DNA of 64,000 nt from Paramecium octaurelia (lineage: Eukaryota > Ciliophora > Oligohymenophorea > Peniculida > Parameciidae): the NCBI GenBank assembly GCA_905182995.1, contig CAJJDP010000052.1, forward strand, positions 405,665-469,664, given 5' to 3'. Position 1 is the first letter of the stretch; every line of letters starts with the position of its first letter. The translations under genes were made by a program, and so were the position numbers. Of the stretch, positions 14,287 through 25,560 are shown one piece after another. The notes beneath the pieces were generated by a model, which searched no databases, had not been told where the DNA came from, and worked only from the letters and a program-made list of their open reading frames with translations.

Positions 14287-15125
14287 TCAATTAAGTTTTT
14301 TTATTCTGATATTAGGTAGGTAGATTGATTAATTTTATCTTGCAACATTATTTTTAGAATGTGATGAAAGTACCATGTTTTATTGTTACTTATCAATTGC
14401 AATTGACTTTTGATATGTTTAGTTTAATTTCTTTGTTACATATTAATTTAAAACTGAATTCGATCCAGTCATTAAGTATAGTTTTTATTGGGATTTAGAT
14501 AATTTTTTACGCATAATTTCTTCCTCTATTGAAAATTTGTGTATCAAAGACTTTCTTGGTTTAAGTTGATAAAATTCCTCATCTGAATCTTTAGGAGAGT
14601 TTACAGTTGTACCATTTTGGATATACACAGAATGAAAATTAGTTGCAGATCTAAATTTTGGGTTTATATGAAATTAATTTGATGAAAAGTCTAAAATATT
14701 AAGAAAAGTCATTTTGGGATGATCTATTCTTGTTTTAAAAGCTTTTTTCATTCTCTACCGTTATCTATACCTAATATTTTAAACTATCTTATATCTGATT
14801 ATGAAAAGCAAACAATAAACAAGTTTCTTAAAGATCTTGATGTATTTAGAATTTCTATATCTATCCATAATTTAGTACTACCTTTATGACTCTTATATCG
14901 AATATTAAGTTTGGGTGAAGGTGTAATTTTTAAATATTCTTTATTTAAAATCAGATTCTTTTCCACATTCTGAACAGCAACAGCTTGAATCGGCTAATTT
15001 TGTAGAACTGACATCAAGCCTATTTTCTCTAATTATTCTTTAACTTTTTTATGGAGTTTGAAATAATTAATAAGTTTTAATATATTTTAATGCTTGTTTC
15101 TTTCTTCTTTCTTATGCTGACTCAT
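14287..15125 (-). CDS. Uncharacterised basic protein
   Basis: I do not recognise this product. A protein of about 255 residues starts MSQHKKEERNKHQN and is rich in Lys, Ser, Asn and Gln. The 3' half is a long continuous frame (FRSATNFHSVYIQN ... LPNIRIKKLN) ending at TGA 14287-14289. The 5' half needs a 21-nt GTA...TAG intron near 14870-14890 and a second intron near 14790-14815 whose boundaries are unclear. Composition suggests a disordered or cytoskeleton-associated protein. No domain is visible, and confidence in the exon structure is moderate. Confidence 0.5.
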
Positions 15126-15756
15126 AATAAAATTGTAATTTTGTTAGCCTATTCTATTTTAATTTAATGTTCATTATAAGTAAAATTTAATAAATTTTAT
15201 TTTTAAAACAATCATGAAATTTAAAAGTAGTTAGCGTTTATACAATAAAATAAATGGGAATTATTATTTTAATCAAAATTTTATTAAATTTATTTCTATA
15301 CCCACAAATCTCATTTATTAGATTTTTTTAAGTTGTGTTCAATTCAATATTTCAATACTGCTTAAATATTTGATAGACAGATAATCAAATAAAATCACAT
15401 TAATTTGTTTCATATATATTATATAGAATTAAGAAATAATAAATTATTAATATCATATTTCTTTTGACAATATTTATAATTATTCAATCAATGTAAGTAT
15501 TTGAATATTAAAAGACATGAATTAAAATTCAGATTCTAAATAATTCTCTTAGAATAAATAATTAAAACAATTCTAAATATAATATTTTTGGATTAAAGAC
15601 TGAAGCAATTCAATTATTCTTATTTAAATAAGTAGAGATTGTTTTATCTCAGAAAAGCTTTAACGAATAGAAAATTATTGACAATTGATTTAGAGTTTAG
15701 AAAGAAAAAATGAGATTAGAAAAGCATACTAAATTTATGATTTAATTGAATTGATC
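15126..15756. other. AT-rich spacer, no gene recognised
   Basis: A 630-bp interval of extreme AT content between two minus-strand genes. Neither strand keeps a reading frame of useful length with TGA as the stop. It presumably contains the 5' region of the gene ending at 14287 and the 3' region of the EF-hand gene. Confidence 0.5.
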
Positions 15757-16662
15757 TCATTTATCATAGTGTTTATGATTATTTCCTATAGTTTATTCTT
15801 GTTAAATGACTCTTTGTAGCTTAGGAAATCCATTTCTTGGATTAGGACCATTATCTTTATTTGGAAACTAATCTAGGGAGATATCTAATATTTAATCTAA
15901 TAAATTACCATTTGGATCTTCCCCTCTATTGATCCTATCTTATTGTTTATAATTCAATAACTATCTTTTATATGCTTATAATATTTTTTATCCCTTATCC
16001 TTTAACTCCTTTTAATCACCCGTTATTGCATCTAATAATTTATATAGATTTATACTTAATATTTATTTTCTTCTAAACAAACTGACATTTAACTTAAACG
16101 GAATATGCTTATCCATACCTTTTTCTAATTGACCATTACTCATTTCTAATACAAATATGAAAAAGTTTACTTTTAAAAAAGTCATAAATCGGATTTTTTT
16201 CTCCTTAGTCTACATTTCCACCTTTCTAAACTCCTCTCATTATAGTTAGAAATTCTTTAAACTCAATTTCATTGGTTCCATCTTCATCGACTTCACTCAT
16301 AATTTTTTCGACTTCCTCTCTAGAATTAACTAAGCCTAAAGCAATTAATGGGTCTTCCAATTCTTCTATTCCGATAGCACCTGATCCATCTCCATCTAAG
16401 GATGAAAAATATTTTCTCAATTCAGCAATCTCTTAGTCCTTAAAATCAATCCGATCTTAATATCCTCTTTTGATTAACCAAGCTCTCTCTTAAAATCCGG
16501 ATTAAAACTAAAAATAAGAGAAAATTGTACGATATATTTGGATGCTTTATTGAAATTAAAGGCTTCTTATATTTTAGTAAGTTTCTCCTGTTTCTTAACC
16601 GACTTAGCATTATCTTGGGGTTTGCGACCAGAAAGAGACTTAGATTATTATTATTTTTTCAT
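15757..16662 (-). CDS. EF-hand calcium-binding protein with long C-terminal extension
   Basis: Two adjacent canonical EF-hand loops are visible: D-G-D-G-S-G-A-I-x-x-x-E and D-E-D-G-T-N-E-I-x-x-x-E, separated by a helix-rich linker (GLVNSREEVEKIMSEV). The pair resembles calmodulin/centrin-type proteins. The N-terminus is a short basic, Gln-rich leader (MKKQQQSKSLSGRK). About 130 residues follow the second EF-hand and are Lys/Gln/Asn-rich (KELKDKGQKILQAYKRQLL). Introns: 23 nt near 16505-16530 and 25 nt near 16145-16170, both GTA...TAG. A calcium sensor role is likely; the partner is unknown. It is divergently transcribed from the pseudokinase gene across about 120 bp. Confidence 0.75.
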
Positions 16663-16781
16663 GAAAAATTGATTATATTAATAAATATTATTTTGTAAAG
16701 AAAATACCTTATAATCATATTCTAGTTATTATTGGAAATTTCAAATAAATAATATAATTAAATCCAATATTCTTTTCAATG

Positions 16782-17792
16782 ATGAAAAGTAAATTAGGAA
16801 TTAAGAACTTCAATTATTACGCAGCAAATGAATTGGAATCAGATGCTTATTCGAAATTTTATCAATTGGATGAATTTTTATTAGAAAAAATATATATTAC
16901 TGATGAAAGAGAATAAGTATTTTTAATAAATGCTTTTGAAAATGTAATAAAGTTGAATCTTCCAAATATTGTGCAATACTTTGAAATTGATTACAATGAA
17001 AAAGAAAAATGCATTGAGGTTTTAAGGAGATTCTATTAAACTAAGTTGCTAGATTACAAAATTAGAAACAAATTTTTAGTTGTAACTATAACTCAACAAC
17101 TATTTTAAACATTGGCTTCTCTTGAAGGATTGGGAGTACATTTGTTAGGATTAAAAGCGACAAATATTTTTTTTGAAAATGACAATATCTACATTAGCGG
17201 ATTTGTGAGATCAGAAAAGTTTTTACTTTCTTAACCGATTTTCCAATCTAAACATCTAAAGGGTTTTATCTAAGATTGCATAACAACGAAGAAATATAAT
17301 ATAACCTAAAGATATCAAAGGAAATCTCATGCCATGATATATTCTGCATTGGCTGTGTTATTACAATTTATTTTGAATGAAGAATTTGAATAGATAGCCA
17401 ATATTATTAGATGGTTAGATAATGGCGAAGACAATCTAAAGGCTGTTCCAAGTACTTAAAAATTACTAGCCATTATTGAAGAAAAATATGATTGCATGAG
17501 AATTTTCATGGAGTAAGCAAAGTGTCTCTTGACTAATGAATTTCAAAATCCAACAGAAGATTTGGCCATTCAAATGATGCTGTTAGCCTCTGAACTCAAA
17601 TTTGAGAATAATATTATAGTGTTAGGAGAATACTATAGTTTAAAATAAAAGGTGGAAATTAAATAATAAGAGACTGTAATTTAGCAACCTAAAGAACCTA
17701 ATATGTAAGTTGTAAAAAGTACGCAGAAAACAAAAACTTCTAATTCTAAAAGATGTGGTGGAGGATTTGATGTTAAATAAAAAAAAAAATGA
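16782..17792 (+). CDS. Pseudokinase-like protein (degenerate protein kinase fold)
   Basis: A single open frame of 336 codons (TAA/TAG as Gln) from ATG 16782 to TGA 17790-17792. Segments mimic a kinase domain: LNLPNIVQYFEI (HPNIV-like), a long helix, then LGVHLLGLKATNIFFEND aligned with the catalytic loop (HRDLKPxN), and YISGF where DFG would be. The catalytic Asp of HRD and the metal-binding Asp of DFG are both absent, and no glycine loop or VAIK lysine is evident. The C-terminal 60 residues are Lys/Gln/Ser-rich. A scaffolding or regulatory role is inferred. The EF-hand gene diverges upstream; the next minus-strand gene ends 48 bp downstream. Confidence 0.65.
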
Positions 17793-17839
17793 CATTTTAT
17801 ATAATTTTTTCAATTATAAACTAATAATTTGAAGCCATA

Positions 17840-18574
17840 TCAATTATTTTTAGATTTTACTTTTTATAGACTTGAAAATTATGAAAGCTATTTAATTAAA
17901 TCAAAGCTTTTGTTTTGTAGTAATGAATAAGGTGACTTGTTAAATTAATATCTAAGTTCAAAGCTTCTACATGAGTTTTGTTAATTGAAATTTTATTATG
18001 ATCTTTGTTTTTCTTTGACATTTTGATTTATAAATTTAGAAAGCTGTGTTCCTAGTTGACGATTTGAATAAGACAATTTATTATCTGGGGACTATCCCCT
18101 AGAATAGCTTTATTTTTAACCTACGTCTGTTAAAAGTCTATTTTAACTTAAGGAATGTTATAAATTTGATTTATTTGCTGTCTAAAATGATTTATGATTG
18201 GATTGTTGCAGTATAGAATATTATTATTTGATAAATTCTTGGTTGAGTTGAGTTTTTCTTGAATTTTTGTTTTGATTGGAGAGATATATTTTTTTCAAAA
18301 GATCTTTGAAGTTGTCTTTCTATTGAGGTTATTCTTTGGGTGAAAACTATTTTGCAATAGGAGATTCAGAATTAAACTTTTAGTTATTTTCCTCCATTCT
18401 TGGAAATGCATATGTGTGATTAACCTAGCTTTTTTTGAATCTCTTTTCAATTTAGGCAACTGAGTTATTTTTTGAAGCCTCAAGCAAAGCTTCATCATCA
18501 GGAGATTTATGATAATTTTCAATCATTGTTAGCAATATTCTACTCTTTGAAGATTGTTTAACATTAATTTGCAT
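17840..18574 (-). CDS. Uncharacterised Gln/Asn/Ser-rich protein
   Basis: I do not recognise this protein. A continuous frame of about 245 codons ends at TGA 17840-17842. It is rich in Gln, Asn, Ser and Lys (SPIAKQFSPKEQPQQKD, SRGQSPDNKLSYSNRQ) and has several SP motifs, suggesting a disordered phosphoprotein. The frame is open upstream of the chosen ATG (18574) to about 18690, where an in-frame TGA occurs, so a first exon joined by an unseen intron is possible. Convergent with the pseudokinase gene. Confidence 0.5.
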
Positions 18575-18917
18575 TAAATTTATAATTTATTTTTGTTATT
18601 ACTAAAAAATTTCATCATTTTTTTACTATTACTGCAATGAATGAAGAGTATTATTTACTTTTTGATTCAACTCCTCGAATTTCTTTTTAGAATCTCACAT
18701 ATTGAAAATTTCATGTGAAATTAATTCTCAAATGAATTTTATTTTATTTTTTATCTACTAAAATTATTAAAATAGTGGTAATAATCAATACTATATTATT
18801 CGATGGTGAATTTTCTTAAATTTGGATATATCCTATACTTTATTAATCAACATAATGTTTGAATCGTATATTTTTACTTAAAAACTAATATAAAGAATCT
18901 GAATACAAATTATAAAA

Positions 18918-19394
18918 TCAATATATTGACTTTTTAAATTTGTTAAAGTCTAACTCGTATTTTTACTGTTATTTAGAAACTAGCAACTTAATTTTCTATA
19001 ATGAATCCTTAAAATTTAACGGCGTAATAGTAATTGTCGATTTTAATGATTTTGTAAGTTAAGGTGTTTTTGTTTAACATTTGGGTGTGATAATTGAACC
19101 TTGATAAGGTTTTAAAGAAGGAGTCTTAATTTTGTAATTGATGGGCTTATTTTCTTTCAACTTTTTACTATTCTCTTTTTGTTCAGTTATTAATCTCTAA
19201 ATGCTCCTTAAATTTACAGTAGTCTTTGAATATTATTGATGTCTGCTGTAAAATTGAAGACTTAGAACTTATTGAAGATCATTGTCCTTTCCCTTCTATT
19301 GCCTTCTTTAATCAATATCTTTAACTACCAAGACACTTTCATAATCCAAACCATAATCTAACTATTCATCTTCTAAAGTGTAAAGACGGCTCAT
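18918..19394 (-). CDS. Small uncharacterised protein overlapping the helicase stop
   Basis: A frame of about 158 codons starts MSRLYTLEDEQLDYGLDYE and ends FNKFKKSIY before TGA 18918-18920. It is Lys/Thr/Gln-rich with no recognised domain. Its ATG shares bases with the TGA of the upstream helicase frame (ATGA, 19391-19394). Either two transcripts overlap by 4 nt or an undetected intron joins this segment to the helicase gene. The codon pattern, with abundant TAA/TAG glutamines, matches the neighbours. Confidence 0.5.
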
Positions 19395-22300
19395 AATTCG
19401 TTATAATTAATACAAACTTGGCACAATATTAAATTATTATAATTCTTAAATTATTCAATATTAAATTTAAGAATCTCCTTGGTTTTATTCCTATATTATC
19501 GGTTATTAGGAATCGGAATTCTTCCTACTATTGTTTAGTTCTTGTTAGTTATTTCTAGATAATATATTTGTGTAAAATACTTAGGGATTTGTTCAAGTTC
19601 AAACCTTCTTCTATTGTCATCTACTTATCTAGAATATCTAGAAAAATCTATATGATTCTCGCTATCATCCTATTAATCCAACACTCGTTCATTCCTGTTG
19701 AAACTCTGTACGTCTTGTTGTGATGGTCTAAAATTGTCTTGACCTTATCTTTGTCTATTATCATAATAGCCTTGATTATTGATCATCTAATCCATTTTCT
19801 AATCTAAGAGAGTTCTTTAATTTTGATCATGTGGTCTATCAGCCCTTGAATATAGAGATATCATTTACCCTTGTTATTAATTTTGGAATCTTTCATTGAC
19901 AAAATTATTCGGATCTTGCCTTTATGCAAATTATTAATTTTATTATCTTTACTCAAAGTATGGTTATGGCATCTAATTATTCGAATTCTACTTGAAGTTT
20001 TCATTAAATCGATTAGGAGGAGGATATTAAGAATTTTATAATTCTCCCTAATAAATTATATAAGTGATATACCTATTGGGATTATGGCAAAATCTTTGGA
20101 TCTTAATTAGATTGGCCATCTTAGACCTTGTCTCTTGACTATATTCGCTCATCATTAGGTCTATAGTTGTTAAAATTTGGTTATGTATTTAACCCTGGTT
20201 ATTGCGATGAATCTTTCCTTATTTATTGGATATCATCTTAAGGTTTATTAAAATTTCTAGTATTATTTTCTCTTTAAAAATCACTAGATTCATTCTAAAA
20301 TCTTTGATTATTTTATGGTTCTGGCATATTTCTCTATTGCCATATATTGTGATTTCCTTATCTACTATCTTAATAAAACCTATCATTTGTGTTTTATGGA
20401 TAAGGTTAATTCTAATTTCTGTCTCGATAATTATCAGGAGGATTTATTTTCTCTTATTATTAATTGTATTCATTACTAGGAAATCCTTGTCTGTTACGAT
20501 TATTATTATCTTAATTATCGAATTATCTCTAATTATTATTTTAAAATCTTTAATTATCAGATTAGCCTTCGCCTCTGTAACCTCTTACTTAATCATAAGG
20601 TTATTAATAGTTTTTTTATTCTTAATTATAATTTCTGTTATTCTAATTGTTATCATCAATAAAATGCTTTCTTGGTTAATTACTCTACTAATCTCTCGGG
20701 TAATTCATTTAATTTCTTGAAGAATTGTTAGGTTCTCCTCTTTAGTTATAATCGTTTTAATAAGAATTTTAAGATCTGGAGTTTTATTATTAATCTCTCT
20801 ACCACATGTCTCTATTTTGTGGAGGAAATCCTTATTATTAAAAGCCTTATCTTTACTAAAAGTCATTTTTATCTCCTCTTTGTTGATTATAATGGTCTCT
20901 TCTGTTGTCTTAATATCTCCCTTAGTCTTCGTGTTAATTACCATGCCATTTCTAATCATGTCTATGGTAATCTGAGTCTTGGTTTCCAAATCTAGGCTAT
21001 TGATTTTTTTAGAAACTTGATCTACCATTATTCCTTCCATTGTCCAAATAATCTTGTCTTCGTTATCCTTGAAAGTGGCTTTGTTCTTCTTATCTATATG
21101 AATTTGTGAAGGGATTTTATTGCTATCGTCTCTATTAATTATTCATTAGATATTTGTTTTGATAAAATGCCTCTTCCTAAATATTACCGTTATTATGTTA
21201 ATATCCTTTATTGTGTCTAGTTTAATCTTGTCTTCCATGATTTTATCTACCTTTATTATAACTAAAAATTATGGAACTAAAGGATACATATTTTCTAATT
21301 GGTGAGGCTGCAAAAAGTATTTAGCCTATTCTTCCTATGTTAAACTAGGAACAACAAATTTAGAATTGTTTTAATGAGTCATTATCTAACCACCATATTT
21401 GGCAACACCTTGAAAATTATTATTTCTTTCCAATTCTATAATTTATAAGGTTAATAATTACTTATTCCATTGGCTATATCTTACATGGTTTATACATCTA
21501 ATTTCATTTTATTTATTTTATCAAACTTCAATAACTCCTTTGCCATTTAGGGTTAATCTTTTCCAATAGCAAAAAAACTAATGGCTCTTCCTTTTCTACC
21601 TGCTCTTCCAGTTCTACCAATTCTATGAATGTAGTCATCAAAATATTTGGGAAAATCATAGTTGATCACAACAGTGATATCAGATACATCCAACCCTCTC
21701 GATGCTAAATCAGTGGCACACAGTAACTTTGTGTCTCCCTTCTTATAGCATTCCATAATGGAATCTCTTTGACCTTATGTCTTATTTCCATGAAGTGCGA
21801 CTGCGTAATATCCCTCCTAAGTCATATCAACAGATAGTTATTCACAACTAATTCTCGTTTCTGCAAAGATAAGAACTTTGTCATTAATTTTCAATTGATC
21901 CAAAATATCTAATAAAGTCTATAACTTTTGATTGTTATATAAACAAATGATTTCTTAATCTATGTTTTTATTTACGGTAAGATTCGATCTACCCACTTGA
22001 ACATATATTGGATTCTCTGCACAAAAATCAAGTGATAAATTCCTTACTGCCTTAGGCCAAGTTGCAGAAAAAAAAACAGTCTGTCTATCCTATCTGGTTC
22101 TTTAAACTATATATCTAACGTCATCTTCAAATCCCATATCCAATAATCGATCAGCTTCGTCGATTACTAGATAAGTCACCTTCGCTAAATCTAAAATTCC
22201 TTCTTGCAAAAAGTCCTTCAATCTACCGGGACAAGCAACCAAGATATGAGGATTTCTTTTTATTTATTAGGCTTATTAATCTCTATTTTATCCACCATAT

Positions 22301-22958
22301 GCAGTTGCAACAGTTAAATTGTTGGGCTTCATAAATAGACTTACTTATTATGCTATTTGCATAACCAATTCTCTAGTTGGGGCTAGAATAAGTATTTCAG
22401 GGCCATTTATCCTATCCCTAAAATTAGATCCGTAATCTTGGCATTTAATTTGAATAAGGCCAGGCAACAAATATCCGAATGTCTTGCCTGATCCCGTTTC
22501 TGCAACTCCAATAAGGTCGTATCCGCTTAAAATCAATGGGAAAACTATATTTTTAATAATTAAATATTACCGACAGATTAAATAGGAGTAGGAGCTCGAA
22601 AATTGAGTCCGTCGATTACATTTTAAATTTGGGGAGGAAATTATGTACTTGCCCATGTTAGAAATGGATAAGGGCAAGGTTGACCATCAATTGCTTTTAT
22701 GGCGATTTCGTTTACTTTCAGGAATTCTTTGACTTTTTCTGACATTGGTTGTCTTGCCTACTATTCTGGCTGAAAATTGAGCATAATTTTTACATCTAAA
22801 AATCTTTTTTTAAAAGGTGGCAAGCTATTATTTTTTTAGAATCCAACGACTTTTCCTCTCTTTGATTTCCATCTTCTTCTTATGATATCATCCATATCCA
22901 AATTATCAGGATCGAATTCATCATACATTGGAATTTCGTTTTGGTGAAAATTAGACAT
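19391..22958 (-). CDS. DEAD-box RNA helicase (DDX5/Dbp2-like) with very long Q/N/R-rich tail
   Basis: ATP-dependent RNA helicase. Motifs in order: Q-motif region FRAPTPIQSV, motif I AETGSGKT, Ia PTRELV, GG and CPGRL, motif II VIDEADR (DEAD), motif III SAT, motif V region ATDLASRGLDV, and motif VI HRIGRTGRAG. The core spans about residues 60-500 and resembles the DDX5/DDX17/Dbp2 group. About 650 further residues are dominated by Gln, Asn, Arg, Asp and Gly, including RG and RQ pairs, and are probably disordered and RNA-binding. Introns: 26 nt near 22540-22565, before the FPLILSG segment, and 25 nt near 20055-20080 in the tail. The start is ATG 22958 (MSNFHQNEIPMYDEFDPD). The stop at 19391 overlaps the next ATG. 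Many of the tail glutamines are TAA/TAG codons. Confidence 0.9.
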
Positions 22959-23034
22959 TTATATTAATGATAAAAAAACAATGGTAAAAATTAGCTATTA
23001 TATTCTTATAATATATATTAATGCAAAATATTAA

Positions 23035-24417
23035 TCACAATAATTTTCTGATATCTGAAATATAGCATTTTGAATTGATTTTTTGGTACTTGTTCAATTA
23101 TTTCTAATCTATTCTTGGTAGATAAAAATCCTATTATAAAATTGATTATAATTTTTATTTTTATTGTTAAGGAGAGGATAATTGTTTCCGTAGTCTCGGA
23201 GAACATTATCCCGCATTATTACTTTAATATCCTTGATGACTGGGGTGATGTTGATGAAGAGGGAGCAATTAATATATGTTACTGCTATTTGGGATGTTCT
23301 CTTTGAGTTGGCTATTATTTTAAGAAATGCTCCTTTGCAAAGATGGAATATTGAGATTATTTGACAATTTATTTTTTATTTTAATCTTCTTAAATGAAGG
23401 ACTATCAGAATCATTCGAAATATTATTTGATTTTGTCCTTTAAACACGAGAACTAGGACGTTTATTAAGAGTCAAACTAGCATCACTATTATCAGTCTGA
23501 TATCTTGGTCTTGGTAGAGTTATGTCTTTGTAATTTCTGGGCAAATAAATGGTTCCCAATAGTTTTGATCCATTAGTTAACAATTGGCCAGAATCACTGT
23601 ATTACTGTCTCTTTTTGATTTCCTCTAAATTGAGTAGATCCTCACAAGATGCTCGTGTTTTCGGAGATACTTAGAGACATCTAGATATCAAATAACTAAG
23701 TTCTTTGCTGTATCTTTAGTTCAGAGGTTCATAAATTCCTCTTTGAATTTTCTTCTGTAGATTATACAAATCATTTGCTAAGAAGGGTGGCTACAATTGA
23801 GCCATCTCATATATCACACATCCAAGAGACCAAATGTCACATTTTTAATCGTATGGTTCATCCTTCCAAACCTCAGGACTTGCATAATAAGGAGTGCCTG
23901 CTTTGGTGTTGGCAAGTTAATTTGACTTCACTATTTTTGCCACATTTAAGTCCCCTAATTTTATATGCTTATGGTCTTAAGTCAAAAATACATTCGCACA
24001 TTTAATATCTCTATGATAAATACCATTATTGTGCAATTCATTCAATCCAACCAACATTTCAATTAAATAATTCCATATCAATGATTCATCAAAATGAAAT
24101 CCCATCCCCTTTTTTTTAGTGTATTCTATTTTTTATTACAAATCACCTCCTCCAGCAAATTCCAAAATTAAGAATAATGTTTCTCCTTTGATAAATGCCT
24201 CCCTGTATCCGATAATGTGAAGATTGGATAAACTTGCTAAAATTCTTACTTCATTCAAAGCATTTTATTTTTCTTTAATTGATAATCCAGTCATCTAAAC
24301 TTTTTTCATAGCATATTCCTACCCGTCCGATTTTCTCCTGACCTTATAAACTGAAGAATAAGACCCTTGTCCTAATTTCCTTAAAATTTCAAAATCAGCA
24401 ACCGACACTTCATGCAT
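23035..24417 (-). CDS. NIMA-related (NEK) protein kinase
   Basis: Intronless frame of about 460 codons. The kinase domain starts at once: LGQGSYSSVYKV, YAMKKV, LEFAGGGDL, catalytic loop YHRDIKCANVFL, then LGDLNVAK where most kinases have DFG, activation segment AGTPYYASPE, and DIWSLGCVIYEM. These are NEK features; NEKs act at centrioles, cilia and in the cell cycle. The DLN variant keeps the metal-binding Asp but loses Phe/Gly. The C-terminal 200 residues are Ser/Asn/Gln-rich and probably regulatory. The start is ATG 24417. The helicase gene begins 77 bp beyond its 3' end. Confidence 0.9.
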
Positions 24418-24512
24418 TTGTAGTTAGAAATTTAATATTGAATTCAAAATTTTATTAACATCTATTTAATTGTAAAATATAATTTTGGATTTTCAAAGTG
24501 CCACTTACTTCT

Positions 24513-24653
24513 TCACCAATCCATTTAATCCAAGAATTTTATCATACACATTACGCATACATTGATGGTGAGACCTTTAGTAGCTAGATATAGTACAACA
24601 AATCCACTCTCGAGATTAATTGGGTTATCAAAATGATGAAGAGCAGAAAACAT
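24513..24653 (-). CDS. Possible small ORF (46 codons)
   Basis: A short frame starting MFSALHHFDNPINLE contains a hydrophobic stretch (GFVVLYLATKGLTINVCVMC) that could be one membrane helix and ends before TGA 24513-24515. It sits alone between the NEK start and the divergent CXC gene. Nothing else supports it; it could be a chance frame or an exon of something larger. Confidence 0.25.
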
Positions 24654-24814
24654 TGTAATGTAATTAAAAAATCCTAATTGGATCTTAAAATTGCATGGAA
24701 TGGAATAAAGTTATAATTTTAGATGAAAAGATTTAAATATAAAAACATTAGAATTAGAATTTGAGGTTTCTTTTATAAAGTTATATTAAATATATAATAT
24801 TTAAAAATTATTGT

Positions 24815-25491
24815 ATGAGTAATCCTGAACTATCAGAAGAGAATAGGCCACCAATGTTATTGTTAATTTTTAGCAAATGTTCTGAGTTTAGTGAGATTGA
24901 TTTAGAGAACAAGTAATCTCCAAAAATACTAAAATTAAGAAAATTGTAAAATCTATTTATTACTAACTAAGAAATTCAGCTATTGATAACAACGATTAAT
25001 TACATCTCGTGATTAATAAATAAATAGATATAGATGAAAAAAAACAGGAGAGTCCAATAAATGAGAGTTCAAAATGGTAACCATGTAGTTGTACTAAAAC
25101 CTATTGTCTTAAAATGTATTGTTCATGCTTTCACAATGGTTAAATTTGTGGCGAATCCTGCAAATGCGAAGATTGCAAAAATACTAATATGCATTTTCCA
25201 TAAAGAGATGAGGCTGTGGAATATATAAAGAAAAAAGCTCATAGAAATAAAAAAGTGCCATAAGAAAAATTATTTGAAACAAAAGATATCTGGGGATGCA
25301 ATTGTAAAAAGACAAGATGTCTAAAAAGATATTGTGAATGTTACATCAGATAGAAAACTTGTACTGTGGAATGCAATTGTAATCATTGTGAAAATGGTAA
25401 AGACGAAGATTTGTATAATGAAATAAGAAGACAGAATGAATAGCCTTAACAATCAAGAAGATAAAGAACTAGACGCTAGGATAATAGTTGA
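24815..25491 (+). CDS. CXC/CRC-domain (tesmin/TSO1/LIN54-like) DNA-binding protein
   Basis: Two cysteine-rich CXC motifs separated by a linker form a CRC domain: CSCTKTYCLKMYCSCF...CGESCKCEDCKN and, about 50 residues later, GCNCKKTRCLKRYCECY...CTVECNCNHCENG. Such domains bind zinc and recognise TTYGAA-type DNA sites in LIN54/tesmin proteins. The protein is about 217 residues and little else is present, unlike the larger animal proteins. One 26-nt intron (about 24947-24972, ending in AAG) restores the frame after residue 43. A role in transcription or chromatin is inferred from the domain. The second pseudokinase gene follows 69 bp downstream on the same strand. Confidence 0.82.
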
Positions 25492-25560
25492 ACTTTGCTT
25501 TTAGCTTATAACTTACGATATTATTGTTTCTCAATTATTAATAATTAAATAAATTTTCAA

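Noticed and set aside
20226..20720. 164-codon plus-strand frame rich in Ile/Leu
   Set aside because: It is the antisense of the Asn/Gln/Asp-rich helicase tail; composition explains its length, and the minus-strand frame carries the protein signal.
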